A DNA stretch of 64,000 bases. It comes from Gnetum montanum (taxonomy: Eukaryota > Streptophyta > Gnetopsida > Gnetales > Gnetaceae). Position 1 is the stretch's first letter, and each line of letters starts with the position of its first letter. Where the stretch lies: the NCBI GenBank assembly GCA_015680685.1, contig MNCI01007710.1:123743-187742 (forward strand). Reading direction: 5' to 3'. Position numbers and translations under genes: made by a program. The notes beneath the pieces are model-generated. The model was not told the origin of the DNA and did no database searches. It saw only the letters and a list, made by a program, of their open reading frames with translations. Shown piece by piece: positions 1-11,516 of this stretch.

Positions 1-33
1 ATTGGTTTTATGTTTTCATTTTTAATGTTTTAG

Positions 34-164
34 TTTTAGATCATTTCGGGCCATCACTAGTTTTAAGCCATTTCAGGCCGTTGCTAGATTTAGGCCATTT
101 TGGGTCGTTGGACGTGATGTAAACAGAAGAAATCTTACTAGTTTTAGACATTAGCGGGCCATGG
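34..164. repeat. 27-bp imperfect tandem repeat
   Basis: Three adjacent 27-base units (34-60, 61-87, 88-114) share the pattern TTTTAGNCCATTTCGGGCC followed by a variable tail. A fourth, diverged unit lies at 142-164. The units differ mainly by single-base changes. It sits beyond the protease-linker region of the minus-strand gypsy element, where RT would be expected, so this part of the element seems lost or replaced. No coding role is seen. Confidence 0.6.
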
Positions 165-317
165 AGAAGTTTAACGTAAATAGAAGATATGTTAATGGTT
201 TAAAGCAAGTAAGTTTTTATACCTAACATAGATGGATAGATGCTAGGTGAATAAGCGATAACTATACAATGGGTGTTAACAAGTTAGGAAGCAATAGGGC
301 TACTACGCTATGTGTAA

Positions 318-632
318 CTACTTCCTAACCCATCGTGGATTGGGCAAGGCATAAGGCCGAGATGCTTTGCTATGGCCTTCGTCTACATCGTTGTCCTCCG
401 CTTGGAAGGGCAAATCAACCCATGCGTTTTTGTTTTCTGAATAGGCATGTTGAGCTGGCTCTTTTGCTGAACGGTTAGTATCTACAGAGATAGGCACTTC
501 ATTCTTAGAGGTTATGACCTCTAAGCCCTGTTCCATATCTACATTGTTGATATCTTGCGTTGCTACCTCGTCGTCATGGATTACCACCTCCCTACTTGCA
601 TAAGGTAGATGGATCTCCTGATGAATGGGCAA
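318..632 (-). pseudogene. Gypsy polyprotein linker downstream of protease (remnant)
   Basis: An open stretch of 104 codons on the minus strand, rich in acidic and polar residues, lies just downstream of the protease-like region. In Ty3/gypsy polyproteins of the Tat/Athila branch a low-complexity linker separates protease from reverse transcriptase, and the position fits that role. No RT motif (FLDGYSGYNQI or FMDD types) is visible in the remaining 317 bases to the window edge. The element is therefore either truncated here or continues outside the window. No independent function is proposed; the stretch has no recognised domain. Confidence 0.4.
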
Positions 633-649
633 AGAGATAGCCCTAAGTT

Positions 650-1142
650 ACGCTAACCATGACCTCCCCAAGATCAGGTTAAACCTGGGCATCTTTTTGA
701 CCATGATGAACATTACGTTTGTGGGGAACTGGTCCCCTACCACGAAGTCGATGTGAATCATGCCTTTCACCATGACTCATGCCCCATTGAATGACTTTGA
801 GCATGATGTTATTGTGGGTTTGATCTGGTGGACCAAACTCAACTTATCCACAATAGGGAAAGGGATGACGTTTGTAGCAACCCCATCATCGACATGTACC
901 CTTTAGATCTTATGTTGGCTGACCCGAATTGTGATGAACAGAGGTGCTGTAGTCACCTGACCCTTTTTAGGGTCTTCCCTAATGGAATCATCATAGAAAG
1001 TCAATTGGGATGGCTGGGGTTCTGCAAGCGTAAAAGGAAGCATGATCGAGTGGATTGCTTTCTCTTCCACCGACATGTTCTTGTCAACCATAATTACCAT
1101 TAACATGCAGACCAAAGCCTCACAGTGTGTGGTAGATGTCAT
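650..1142 (-). pseudogene. Ty3/gypsy aspartic protease remnant
   Basis: Read on the minus strand, this region carries two landmarks of a retroviral-type aspartic protease. The first is an active-site-like DDGVATNVIP (DDG codons at about 883-891), where related plant elements usually have DGG or DSG followed by a hydrophobic run. The second is the C-terminal FNLILGRSWLA at about 655-690, matching the family pattern of hydrophobic residues then GR-W-L. A stop interrupts the frame between them (after the FNGA residues) and another follows LGRSWLA. The enzyme would cleave the gag-pol polyprotein in virus-like particles; this copy cannot do so intact. It follows the gag at 1741-3603 in the same orientation, as expected for gag-PR-RT order. 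Confidence 0.65.
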
Positions 1143-1740
1143 GATCAGGTCATACAGGTTCAGTGTAGTATTTTTCTATTTCAAAGCTTACTTGAATTGA
1201 GTGAGAGCATTCAAAAGGTCTTAGCCACCTTCCTATTTACTACTTTTCTCCTCTTCCATTCATCCCAAGAGATGAATTTCCTGAGGAGTGACAGTTTTGG
1301 GTCTTGGTTCAAACCCTTTTGGACGAGGTGGCAAAGACTATGCACACGTAGCAACGTTATCTTTTAGTGACAATGACATAGATGCAGGGGGTGAGGACAT
1401 AGAATTGGAAGTACCTTGAGTGGTACTTTCCCTTGACGTCTCACTTGTCAAGCGCACTTCTCATTTCTTAGGACAAGAAGGTTGTGAAGCTATCTTATGC
1501 GGGGCGAGGACTATTGAATGGCTTGGCTCCATGATAATGAATGGTGCTAACGGTGTTAGTGTACACGATGGTGCGATTTTGCTTGCAAGTGGTGCAAGGG
1601 TGGATGCTTCGGGAATAGGTGCTGCAAGGGCAGATGACTGGGGAGAGACTCTCAAGAAAAACATTGTTGCTGGGTTAGATTAGCCACTGGTGGTACTGGT
1701 GCGCTACACTGAGGCACACAGACCACAAACGGATGCTGGG

Positions 1741-3603
1741 TTAGTCTAGGATTACTATCAACATCGATGGTGTTGATAATGTAATCGGTGTTGTTGGCGT
1801 TAAGAGGATCCATGTAAATGTGCAAAATTGATTCTCAGGACATATTGGGTTGCTTTCATCTAGCACCAGTTTCCCTTGATCAATCATCCATTGGATGTCA
1901 TCTTTTAACACCATGCAGTAATCCGTGTCGTGACCACACTGTTGATGGTAGTCACAGAATCGCTCCAGCTTGAAACCCTTAAGAACTAGAGGCTCATTGG
2001 GCAAAGCCAAACAGGGGTTCCTAAGGAGTTCACAGTACCACTAATGTTTCCTAGCTCCCTCCTTCGACATCCACTTGTGTTGGATGTACCCCACTGCCAG
2101 TAATTACTTCAGAAGATCTAAAATCTTGACAGGCAACAGGGTATACTTTGAGCGATCTTTACGCTCAAAGTTCAGTTTAGATGGTGCAGATGCTTTAGGT
2201 GTGGATGTGGAAGGTTGAGGTGCATTGCCCTATTTGGGCACAAGGTTAGTTGCAAGTGTGGTTAGTTTCTTGTTATTCTTGTTACTGTTGTTGGGTTTGG
2301 CCTCGTTCGGCACAGCGACCACTGTGGCTATTGCAGCCTTACCCTTGTCTTTGTCCTTCTTCATGAAGGTATTCTTATACGTAACATAGGTTGGGTCTTT
2401 GCTTACCTCAACCATTTCCTGTATGCTCTTAGTCTAGGCAAAAGCTTGACTAAGAGTGCATGGAGTGAGATAGTACAGCTTGGACTTGATAAAGTCATTC
2501 ACTGCACCCTTAAAGATGGCCAGAAAATGGGCCTCCATGATGGGTTCATGGATCTCATTAAGGGTAATGTTCCAACGTTGTATAAATTTTTGGATTGATT
2601 CTAGTGGGTCTTGTTTCATGCTCGTCAATTGATCCAGCATGACTTCTAGTCTCAAGTTATACTTGAAACACGTCACGAACTGGGTCAGAAGCTCCTCTAG
2701 GGTTGATATGGAGGTGCGTGGAAGGGTGTGGTACTAGTCTAGGGCTTTTTCGGTTAGAGACATGGCAAAGACATGAATGATTATATGCAGCCATTGTTGC
2801 AAAAGAAGGGACTCAAACCTAAATGTAACAAGATATGTGTTGGGATCACCCTCCCTGTTGTATGTTGTGAAATGGGGGAGTGGAATCCCTAGGGGTAAAG
2901 TTAGTGCAGGGACTGCCGAGCTGATGGGATCATCCTAGTAGAAGTCCATGACTTGTATCATATCAAAACCGATAGCCTTGAGGTGTTTTATTTCCTCTGT
3001 AAGGGTCTGGATAAGCTGGAATGCTTGATCCAGACCTAGAGATGATGTGGATGATTGGGGAACTGTCAGGGCAGTTCCCATCTATGGCATGGTAGGGGCA
3101 GCGACATGACCCATAGGCGGTGTCGTTGGGATGGCCCCTGTGAACTATGCTAATTATGCTATCCACCACTTGGTAGGTGGTGCTATTAGAGTAGTAGTCG
3201 AGGGTTGTGCTATGGGGTAGGCCATTTGCATGGCCATTGGGATAGACCAGAGTCCCGTGCTAGGTTGTACTATTTGCAGGACTTGGTAGGTTTGTTGGCT
3301 AGCATAGTGGGACATCTGCGATGGTTGAAAAATAGGAGGAGAAGTGAATGAAGTCCATCATGTGGATAGGCCTAGGCCCACTGCTGATGGTGGGGCAGGT
3401 GTAAACACAAGAATGGACTCAAAGACTACATGCAACTGCGAGGTAGGTACGGTTTGAATGTGGGGTAGGGTAGCCGTGATTGGTGTGTGATGTGATACAG
3501 GAATGGACTGGGGAATAGTTGGCAGAGGAGTAGTGGCTAAGAATGAAACAGGGGAGTAGGCACGTTGATAGGTTGAGGGCATGGCATGGCTACTCATTGC
3601 CAA
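1741..3603 (-). pseudogene. Ty3/gypsy gag (Tat-like) remnant
   Basis: The minus strand encodes a degraded retrotransposon gag, mostly in one frame with scattered stops. In order it has a Pro/Thr-rich N-terminal part (about 3603-3358), a core of the retrotransposon gag family (about 2900-2434) with PLPHFTTYNREGDPNTYL and a helical segment containing FIQRWNITLNEI, and a C-terminal zinc-knuckle-like CDYHQQCGHDTDYC at about 1900-1950. The spacing is C-x2-H-x4-H-x4-C, typical of the Tat branch rather than the usual CCHC. Gag forms the particle shell and packages the RNA. The protease remnant lies downstream at 650-1142. The many stops show it is dead. Confidence 0.7.
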
Positions 3604-4189
3604 TGGAATTATGAGTTACAATGGTGCAGATGTGATCCTAAAGGGAGCGACGATAAACAATGGGTCCGTCCATGGGGTAGGAGGGATGGTGGCAGGGTTG
3701 GTTTGACCCCCCTGTCAAATTGGGAATCCAGTTCTTCCTACCCATCCTGGAAAGCCTTTTCATGGTGAGACGTTGTGTCCTACAACTCCCTAGACCTAGT
3801 CACCTAGATCAGTTGATCTATAAGCCATTGATGCATTTGTGTAAAAGGAATGGAAACACCAAGAGTGGGAATAAATTCCTTCCCGTTGCAGTAAGCGAAC
3901 TCAAAGCTACGTTTTTCTTTACGTTCTTGTGCATATAAGGGCAAGTCTACTTGCACCTTAGCATAGAGAAAGTTATATCGCTCATATTGTTAGGTCAAGC
4001 CCTCAAGTGCCTAGTTTTGGATCCTGAGGGATCGACGTGGCCCTAGCACTGGGCTAGGCTACTGTTCAGCACCTGCAATGCCTTGAACCATGAGGGGAAC
4101 CTCAATGTTAGAGGTGGTAGCAACGATGCTTGGGGAAATCATTGTCGTAAAGCTAAAAGGGTTTGCAAACAAGGAAAACAAGGAGATCG

Positions 4190-4505
4190 GGAGGTGATCA
4201 AAGGCTTTCTATTTTGTAGGATTCCGAAGGAACCATTGGAGTGACCGATCTACACCACATGATGCGTAAACAACTACAAAAGGGTGTCATGTTTACACTA
4301 GTGCATGATGGGGTACAGAACACATGCAAAACTACTGTGAAATAAGGGGGTCAAATGGCGATCATAGGCTTTATGTCTTGCAAGATTCCAAAGGAACTGT
4401 CGAAGCGACCAATCTGCACCACACGATGCGTAAACAACTGCAAAAGGGTGTCACGTTCACGCTAGTGCATGTCGAGATGCAGAACACTTACAGGACTACT
4501 GTATA
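4190..4505. repeat. 164-bp two-copy tandem duplication
   Basis: A segment beginning GATCAAAGGCTTTCTATTTT at 4196 recurs as GATCATAGGCTTTATGTCTT at 4360, so the period is 164 bases. The homology continues through a shared stretch containing ATGCGTAAACAACT and AAAAGGGTGTCA in both copies. Differences are mostly transitions (C/T, G/A). It lies upstream of gag in the element's sense, where the 5' untranslated leader is expected, so the duplicated unit is probably part of the leader. Confidence 0.75.
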
Positions 4506-5208
4506 ACATAGAAAGGGCACTAAAATGCCCTCCTTCTAGTGCTAGAAAACTATAGTGACCAAAAACGTTGGTGGCTGGAAACACCAAGAGGTTGTCAGTC
4601 GAACAGTCTTAACCCTAGATCCATGCGAGGGTCGTACTGGATAAAATGGAAGTAGGGTGCCCTGAATAGTCTGGTCGATCAAACAGGGACTTAGTAGGTG
4701 TCAATAAACCTTATGTAAACTTTTAATATGGAAACAATGCTTATAGTGTAAAATAAATATTATTAAATGTGAGGAAGCAAAAATGATATAGATTGCAATA
4801 ATAAGTAGGAAAATAAAGTGAACTACAGTTAAGAAATGCAACACTTCAAGATTATGGTTTTACTTTTTCAAGATGGATACAATCAGTTGCATAGCACTAG
4901 GAAGCACAAAGATCCCAAAAGTAACCAGGATGTTCAAAGCAAGCCAACTGTGTGCTTGAACGCGGACTTAAGAGCCAATAATGCGAAATGCTACAAAACC
5001 AACTTGTCAATTTTGTTAGCAAATTGCTAACTGTATTTACCAACTGGGGATTTTTTCCCACCCTTTGCACAAATTTGCTAACTAACAATTGCTAAAGTTT
5101 GCCAACCAAATTTTCCCAACATTTTTCAACCAAATTGCGAAAAGCTAAAATTTTTGCTAAACACCAAGATTGCCAATTTGCCAACCCTTCAAGCATTGCT
5201 CGTTGGGG

Positions 5209-5216
5209 TATTTATA
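5209..5216 (-). promoter_or_regulatory. TATA box of probable LTR promoter
   Basis: On the minus strand the sequence reads CCCTATAAATACCCC, a strong plant TATA box with GC-rich flanks. It lies about 1.6 kb upstream of the gag remnant in the same orientation. It therefore probably belongs to the element's 5' LTR, with the palindrome cluster at 5.4-6.1 kb lying on the U3 side. LTR ends and a clean primer-binding site could not be fixed by eye. Confidence 0.4.
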
Positions 5217-5424
5217 GGGCCATAAGGATGCAAGAAGTGAGGCCTAGATGACACATGTTCTAGACCCACAAGATGTTGACATGTCCATACTACATGAACA
5301 TGCAAAGCCGATCATGAACCTATCACACTGCAATTACACTATCAGAATTGGAGATGCTGGGATCAAGTGTGCCAACGATGCAGACAAGGAGTGAAGCATA
5401 CTAATGTAGCACAGTTGCCTACTA

Positions 5425-6085
5425 CGTTGTGCTATGCTATGGAGCATAGCATGTTGGTGTAGTGTAGTTGCTTGCTATGCTATGTAGCGTAGCATAACGT
5501 AGCCACCAGTTCAAAGAAGAAATTTGTGTTGGAGTTAATTACATGTGTCGGAGGCCTTTAAAGTGTTTTGGCTGGTTCTGCATGTTTCCTACACTATGCT
5601 ATGCTACGTAGCATAGCATAGTGTAGTAGCTGGCTTTAACTGCGATTTGCATTTGAGTTGTAAACATTCGTTTAAAGATCATGCTGATAATCTACAACCT
5701 TTTCTCTTTGTGACGTGAAGCTTTTGAATTTGCTAATCCTGCATTTTGAGACATCTTTTGTCTTTCTTGCATCATCGCTACACCGTGCTACGCTATGCAG
5801 CGTAGCATAGCATAGCAGCCAACATAGCCTACTTTTTGCTTAATCTGCCACTTTTCTAGTAAGAGGAGCTTTGCTGAAGGACTTGAAGTTGAATAAGAAA
5901 CTAGTTTTGAAGGCCAGAGTGCTTGCCGAGTCAATTGGAATCACTAGGTAAGCTAGGCCTTTCTGTTTTGCCTTTACTACACTGTTCTACGCTGCATAGC
6001 GTACCACTTCATCTTGCAATAGTTTGGTTGCCTGAGCAATTGTCTTCTGAGGCCTGCTACGCTACATAGCGTAGCGTATCATAGC
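5425..6085. repeat. Cluster of related palindromes (GCTATGC...GCATAGC)
   Basis: At least six copies of a palindromic motif built from TAGC/ATGC steps occur within 660 bases: 5431-5450, 5474-5493, 5589-5626, about 5778-5815, about 5977-6005 and about 6056-6077. The best, 5589-5626, is a perfect 38-base inverted repeat centred on TACGTA. Others carry transitions or a short loop, e.g. GCTATGCT-ATGG-AGCATAGC at 5431. Spacing between them is irregular and the intervening sequence is unrelated. They are not open reading frames. They may be in the U3 of the minus-strand gypsy LTR or form an independent repeat. Confidence 0.7.
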
Positions 6086-6992
6086 AAACTTCTTGACTAG
6101 AAAAATTTTTGAACTATTTTGTTGATCCTAAGCATCATCAAAAACCATTAGCATGTTTTCTGAATGAACTATTAGTCAGTTAAATTGTCCAAACTGGATA
6201 GTCTGAACTCAAAGCATCCATTTCCTACCAAATGGTCATGAGGCTACACTTGTGGAAATGTTTGCCTTAGTTCCAGGACCTTGGTGAAGCAAGAATGCCT
6301 TGAAAATATAGGGTGTTTCATTTGTGCTGGCTATTCTCTTGGGTACTTGGATGTTTTTCATAGGTTTTCCACCATTCTACTATTAACCAATATCAGAAAG
6401 TTGACTAAATCAAATAAGTCTTTGCATGGTGTGGTTCTCATGCAAGAAAAAAAAACTAGTAAGAATTCAAAGCATGCCCCCTAGACATAATAAAGAAACA
6501 TGGGCTATAAGAACTAGTTATGGCATTGGAAAGACATGTTACCCATGCTTGAAGGTTCCCTCTAACTAAGGCCCTTTCTCACTTCTTGCTCCTCTGTTCT
6601 TTCTCTTGTTAGAATGGTGGTGGTTCTATGGATGCATTCTTGTTGCTTCAAGAGGATGGGTTGGTCAAGTGTGTCGATGCGAGGTCACTAGATGTGGTTA
6701 GTCTTAATCTAGATTTGGAATGAACTTGATTAAGTTACCTTAATCACATACTACACAAGGAACTTTACACAACCTTGATATTGGATTCCATTCCATTCTC
6801 TCTTCTCTGTCCATATTTCTTCCCATATCCCACCTCACTGTCAATTTTCTAATTAGTCTATATTCTAGTTAATGCTTTGTTATTCTTTGGTAAATTCTTA
6901 TGGATAAGTTCTTAACCATTATTTTCATATGTCATTCTTAGAGCCTATGGACTCTTTAGTTTGTGGGTTTGTCAAGGAATAAAGGGCATAAG

Positions 6993-7014
6993 CCTGCTTT
7001 GGGGAGGACCCACT
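6993..7014 (+). other. Conserved non-coding block in element C
   Basis: CTGCTTTGGGGAGGACCCAC occurs here and, in the same sense relative to each element, in E (about 32069-32089), A (10318-10339, minus) and B (38735-38755, minus, two changes). It lies 0.75-0.8 kb before the 3' LTR in A, B and C and about 1.8 kb before it in E. The surrounding sequence is far less alike, so the block looks constrained. It contains a purine run GGGGAGGA. Confidence 0.7.
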
Positions 7015-7553
7015 GGCATTCCTTTTTGGTGAACTTGTTAACTTCTTTTCCTTAAACATTTCTTGCAATCAACTATTTCTCGTTCACATCATCAATGACA
7101 TCTATTTTCATTTTTGTTTTATTGGCCTCACCATTGTTATTTCTCTAGTCTTCCTTGTTCTTTCATTTTCCATCTTATTGCTACCAAAGATTCACTCTTA
7201 GTCGTGGGGGCCTTATCACAAATTTTTCCATTCCATTACTTATCTCACCCCTACACCCTAGGTAGTCATCAATTATAAACCTCTAACCCAGTATCTACCA
7301 TACCCACAACCTAGCCAATGTGCTTCATATCGAGGCAAGGTATCAACGGCATTATGTCTCATCTATCCTTGCTAATCTGTGACTGTGTTATGTGTGCAGA
7401 GGGCGATCGCACAAATAATGGATTAGGATAGGAGGGAGCACTTAGGATGCACTAGAGAAAAAATCATTTACATAGGGAACAAGCTTGATCATGTGGCCAT
7501 GGATGAACAATGGTGTGCACATTTTTTACATCAGCAACAACGTGTCTCATTTT

Positions 7554-7558
<5 letters not shown>

Positions 7559-7586
<28 letters not shown>
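7559..7586. repeat. (CT)n microsatellite
   Basis: Fourteen uninterrupted CT units. It lies in the 3' non-coding region of element C; the equivalent place in A carries a shorter, imperfect GA-rich tract (about 9770-9800). Confidence 0.9.
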
Positions 7587-7588
<2 letters not shown>

Positions 7589-7803
7589 AAGCTATCAAAT
7601 GAGGGTCTAGATGTCATCTATGTACATTGTTCACCACAATGGTTATGAACACCAAGGCTTTAATATGTTTGGAAATCCATTCACTGGCCACTTTAAGTCT
7701 ATCATTCCATGTCACCATCAGTTGTCATTCAGTCAATAATCCCATACCTTCCCAATATTTTGTAAGGAGCTCAAGGACAAGTTTTCATTTAGTCATGGGA
7801 GTA

Positions 7804-8650
7804 TGATGAGTCATGATATCGGACCCCCAATATTGGATCCTCAATATCAGACCCTTGATATCAAATACAAGATATCGAAGATGCCAAAGTGATATCGGAA
7901 CTTGTCTTGTCACCTATAAATCAGAGATAGGGGCACTTGGTTTCGTAGTAGTTTTTCTTAGTCCCTTACCCGAACTCTTGCAATTTTTCCTTTTCAAAGT
8001 TAGAATTATTTCTAAGTGCCCGCAGTAGGAGTCATAAAGTGAACAAATCTTTATTTAAGCATTGTGTACTTAAGCACATCTTGTGTCTAGAAATAAAGAT
8101 GAACTTTGTGATAAACCTTGTAACATTCAAAATAGCTTATTTATTACATTTAATGTTATTTATAGTTATTTAACACTTTCATTGGTTAATTGATGTTATT
8201 TTTATAGAATTATTGATTTTCAAGTAAGCACACTCAGTACGACCACTTCAAGCATACGTGGAACACATGGTAACCCAGTAACGACTAGCATTTGATAATC
8301 CCAGTAGTGTTACATTGGTTCAGGATGTGTCCAACAAGTGGGAAAGGATGCTGGTGTTAGGACTAGATAGAGCATAGCTGATTAGTTAAAATAAATTAGT
8401 TACTCAATTATTTCATTTTTCCATTTTAAGCACCAGGAACATAAAACATAAAAAACCATAAAAATCACATACCTCAAGTTTACTTAACCATTCAATTGTG
8501 TCGTACAAGTAAGCTTGGAAAGAAAATGATCGCATAACCCATCCTTGTTCTATGAAGGCACATAAGCACTTAGTCCTTGGAGTTCAACTGGATTGCACAT
8601 GAAAACTCGTATTTGTATGGTTGGGCATAGGGGTACCTTGACACTCATCA
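7804..8650 (+). repeat. 3' LTR of element C
   Basis: Starts TGATGAG and ends CTCATCA, the same inverted ends as the LTRs of A, B and E. It is directly preceded by the purine-rich CATGGGAGTA (7794-7803). It holds several GATATC-type palindromes (7818-7900), a TATA-like TATAAAT at 7915-7921 and the poly(A) signal AATAAA at 8092-8097. The order U3 palindromes, TATA, AATAAA gives plus-strand orientation. Confidence 0.8.
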
Positions 8651-8771
8651 CCTACCCCACTTCCATCTTTCCTCCAAGTAACATAAAAAAACCCTATGAT
8701 ATAAGTCATAGGCCTCCAAGTCATATACCTTGATGCATTATAGTGTAGGCAACTTAACATTTATCCCCAAA

Positions 8772-9564
8772 TGATGAGTGGCGGGGTACCCCTACACTCA
8801 ACCATACAAATACGAGTGTTTCACACGCGATCTGGTCGAACTCCAAGGACTAAGTGCTTATGCACCTTTATGGAACACTTAAGGTTAATCAATCATTTTC
8901 TTCCCAGACTTACTTGTATTGTCACGGTTGTATGGTTAAGTAAGCTTGAGGTATATGATTTTTATATCTTTTATCTTTTTAATGTCTTATGCTAATCGAG
9001 GAAGGTAAGGAGAACTAAGTGACTAACTTACATTAACTATTTATTAACTAAATTCTAATTGTTGCTAACACTAGTATCCATTCCCACTTGTCACACACAT
9101 CCTGAACTAGTGCAATGCTGCTGGGATTACCAAACGCTAATTGTTACTGGGTTACCAAGTGCTGCACACATGCTCGAAGCAGTTGTACTGAGTGCACTTA
9201 ACTAGGAGAGTCAAGGGTTGAGAGAGATTAATTAACTAGGAAAGCATTTAAACATTTAACAATAATTAATTACTATTTAGCTTAGTCCATATGTTGCAAG
9301 GTTTATCATAAAGTTCTTCTTTATTTTCATACACAAATCTGTGCTCAGGTACAATTTTCTTGAATAAATATCCGTTTACTTTAAGACTCCTACTACGGGC
9401 ACATGGAAATTATTCTAACTCTAGGATGGTAAAACTGCAAGAGTTTAGCTATGGGTCTAAGTCTTACTACCTAAAACAAGGGAAGCCACCTCTTATTTAT
9501 AGATAATAAGATGGGACGTGATATCACGTATGCGATATCATGTACACAATATCGCGGCTCATCA
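8772..9564 (-). repeat. 3' LTR of element A
   Basis: 793 bases, TG...CA ended. On the minus strand it begins with GATATC palindromes, has TATAAATAAGAGG (TATA at 9494-9501) and an AATAAA signal at 9320-9325. The polypurine tract (plus strand TACCCCCATG, 9565-9574) lies directly outside it. Confidence 0.85.
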
Positions 9565-11510
9565 TACCCCCATGACTGAATGAAAACTTGTCCTTGAGTT
9601 CCTTACAAAATATTGGGAAGGTATGGGATTATTGACTTAAATAACACTAATGGTGAATGGGGTGACATGTGAATGGATCATCATTACAATACATGACAAT
9701 ATTAGTATTCATGACTTCAAGAATGAACACTCTACACAGTTGACATCCAGCCTTATTGGGCAGCTGAGAGAGAAGAGAGAGAGAGAGAGAAGAAAAAGAA
9801 GATGTGCTACTGCTGATGCCAAAATTGCACCTTTCGTTGTCCATCTATAACCGCACCATCAGTCTCATTCCTTGCATAACTATTCCAGCACCAGTCCATC
9901 CCAAGTGTTTCCTCTAGATCCAGTCCATTGTTGTATGATTGCCATCTGCACACACAACACAGTCTCATATTAGCAAGGATAAATAAATCACAATGCAATT
10001 GATACCTTGCCTTGGTGTATGATTTATTGGCTGAGTTGTGATATGGCTAATACGGATTCTGGAGATATAACACTGGTGACTACCCAAGGTGTAGGCGTTA
10101 GGAGAAAATTGAGAAAATTGGACTAGGACCCCCGTGACTAAGAGTGATCCTCCGGTAGCAATAGAATGGAAAAATATAAGGAATAAGAAAGATGAAGAAA
10201 AAGAAACAATGGCAATGCCAATAAAATGGATGTCAAAGGTGGAAATGAACAAAATTAATGTTGATTACGGAAATGTTTAAGGGAAAGAAGTTAACTGATG
10301 CACCAAATAGGAATGCTAGTGGGTCCTCCCCAAAGCAGGCTCATGCCCTTAATGCCCAAACAATCCCATATTCAAAGAGTCCATAGGCTCTGGAAATTTC
10401 ATTTGGAAGCAAGAGTTAAAGTCTTAACCACAAGAATTTACCAAAAAGAAAACAATGTATCAACCAAAATATAGACTATTGATACAGCCAGCAATGAGGT
10501 GGAAAATGGAGAAAGAATGATGAGGAGAAGAGAATGGAATGGAGTCCCAAGAATAAGGTGGTGTAAATCCTCTTATGTATTTATGGTGAATGTGACTTAG
10601 TAAGTCTCATTCCAAATCCAGCCTCAAACAATCTACATCCAGTGACTTCACATTAATACACCTAGCCAATCCATCCACTTGAAGTTGCAAGAATGCTTTC
10701 GCCAAAGAGTCACCACCATTCTAAGGAAACGAGAAAAGGAAAAGTAGGAAGAGAGAGAGGGCCTTAGTTAGAGGGAACATGTTTGTTTAGTTCCATAACT
10801 AGTGCTTGTGGCCCAGAGGATTATTTTTTCTAAGGGGTGTGCTTTGAATTCTTACTTATTTCTTTTTTTTTTCTTTTTTCTTTTTTGCATGAGAACCACA
10901 CCATGCAAAGACTTATTATTTTTAGTAGCTCAACTTCCCAATAATGGAGCAACGTCAAAATGGTAAGGAAAACCCAAGAAGAAAACATCCAAGAACCCAA
11001 GAGAATAGCCAGCACAAATGCATCAAATTCCCTTGAAGTCACACCCTTTTCAATCCTTGAGTCCTTCCTTAGTTTGAGAAATGCCCAATGACTAATTCAT
11101 TGATAGTTCTATTATTTAAATAAGGGGACTGTACATTTCCAAGCCAAGAGAGACCATAGAAATTTATGAATGCATGGATGATGTGGACTCATTACCTGTT
11201 ATATCAAAAGAACCATACCTTAGTATCAACATTATAAGTCAAAGGTAAAAACCAAACATTAGCAATCAATGGAATACAATTCATACCACCATCAGGAGCA
11301 CTCATTAGGTGATGAACTGAATTAGAATAAATAAACACACAAAGAAATGAAGGAGTATAAACGATGTTGCAAAAAAAAAAAAGTTAAAGAAATTTGTAAA
11401 AAAAAAATGTGTAAAAAAAAACTTAAAAAGGAACTGAGGGGCTCAATTGATCAGTAGAGGTGGCCATCTCTCCCATGACTGAGTTGGAAGGGGGAGATCC
11501 AAAATAATGA
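9565..11510 (-). other. 3' non-coding region of element A
   Basis: About 1.9 kb between integrase and 3' LTR without an ORF that resembles a known domain. Some open stretches (e.g. 9965-10252, with a hydrophobic segment) are short and not supported by the relatives B and C. It contains the conserved block at 10318-10339, a pre-polypurine block (about 9616-9640), and sequence matching B (37971-39742) in the same orientation and C in reverse. An env-like gene, present in some Athila elements, is not recognisable here. Confidence 0.6.
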
Positions 11511-11516
11511 GCGAGG

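Larger units (their letters stand above)
6150..8650 (+). mobile_element. Athila-like element C, 3' fragment (plus strand)
   Basis: Only the 3' end of a plus-strand element remains: a non-coding 3' region (about 6150-7803), a purine-rich tract just before the LTR, and a full LTR at 7804-8650. The non-coding part matches, in reverse orientation, the region between pol and LTR of element A (9565-11450). Examples are TCTTTGCATGGTGTGGTTCT at about 6420 and the block at 6993-7014. Nothing resembling gag or pol is found 5' of it; the sequence turns into the palindrome cluster. So the element is 5'-truncated. The base composition resembles its neighbours. Confidence 0.7.

Noticed and set aside
1420-1683. 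Plus-strand open frame of 87 codons
   Set aside because: Lies between gag and protease of a minus-strand element and has no recognisable domain; probably the reverse of a polyprotein linker.
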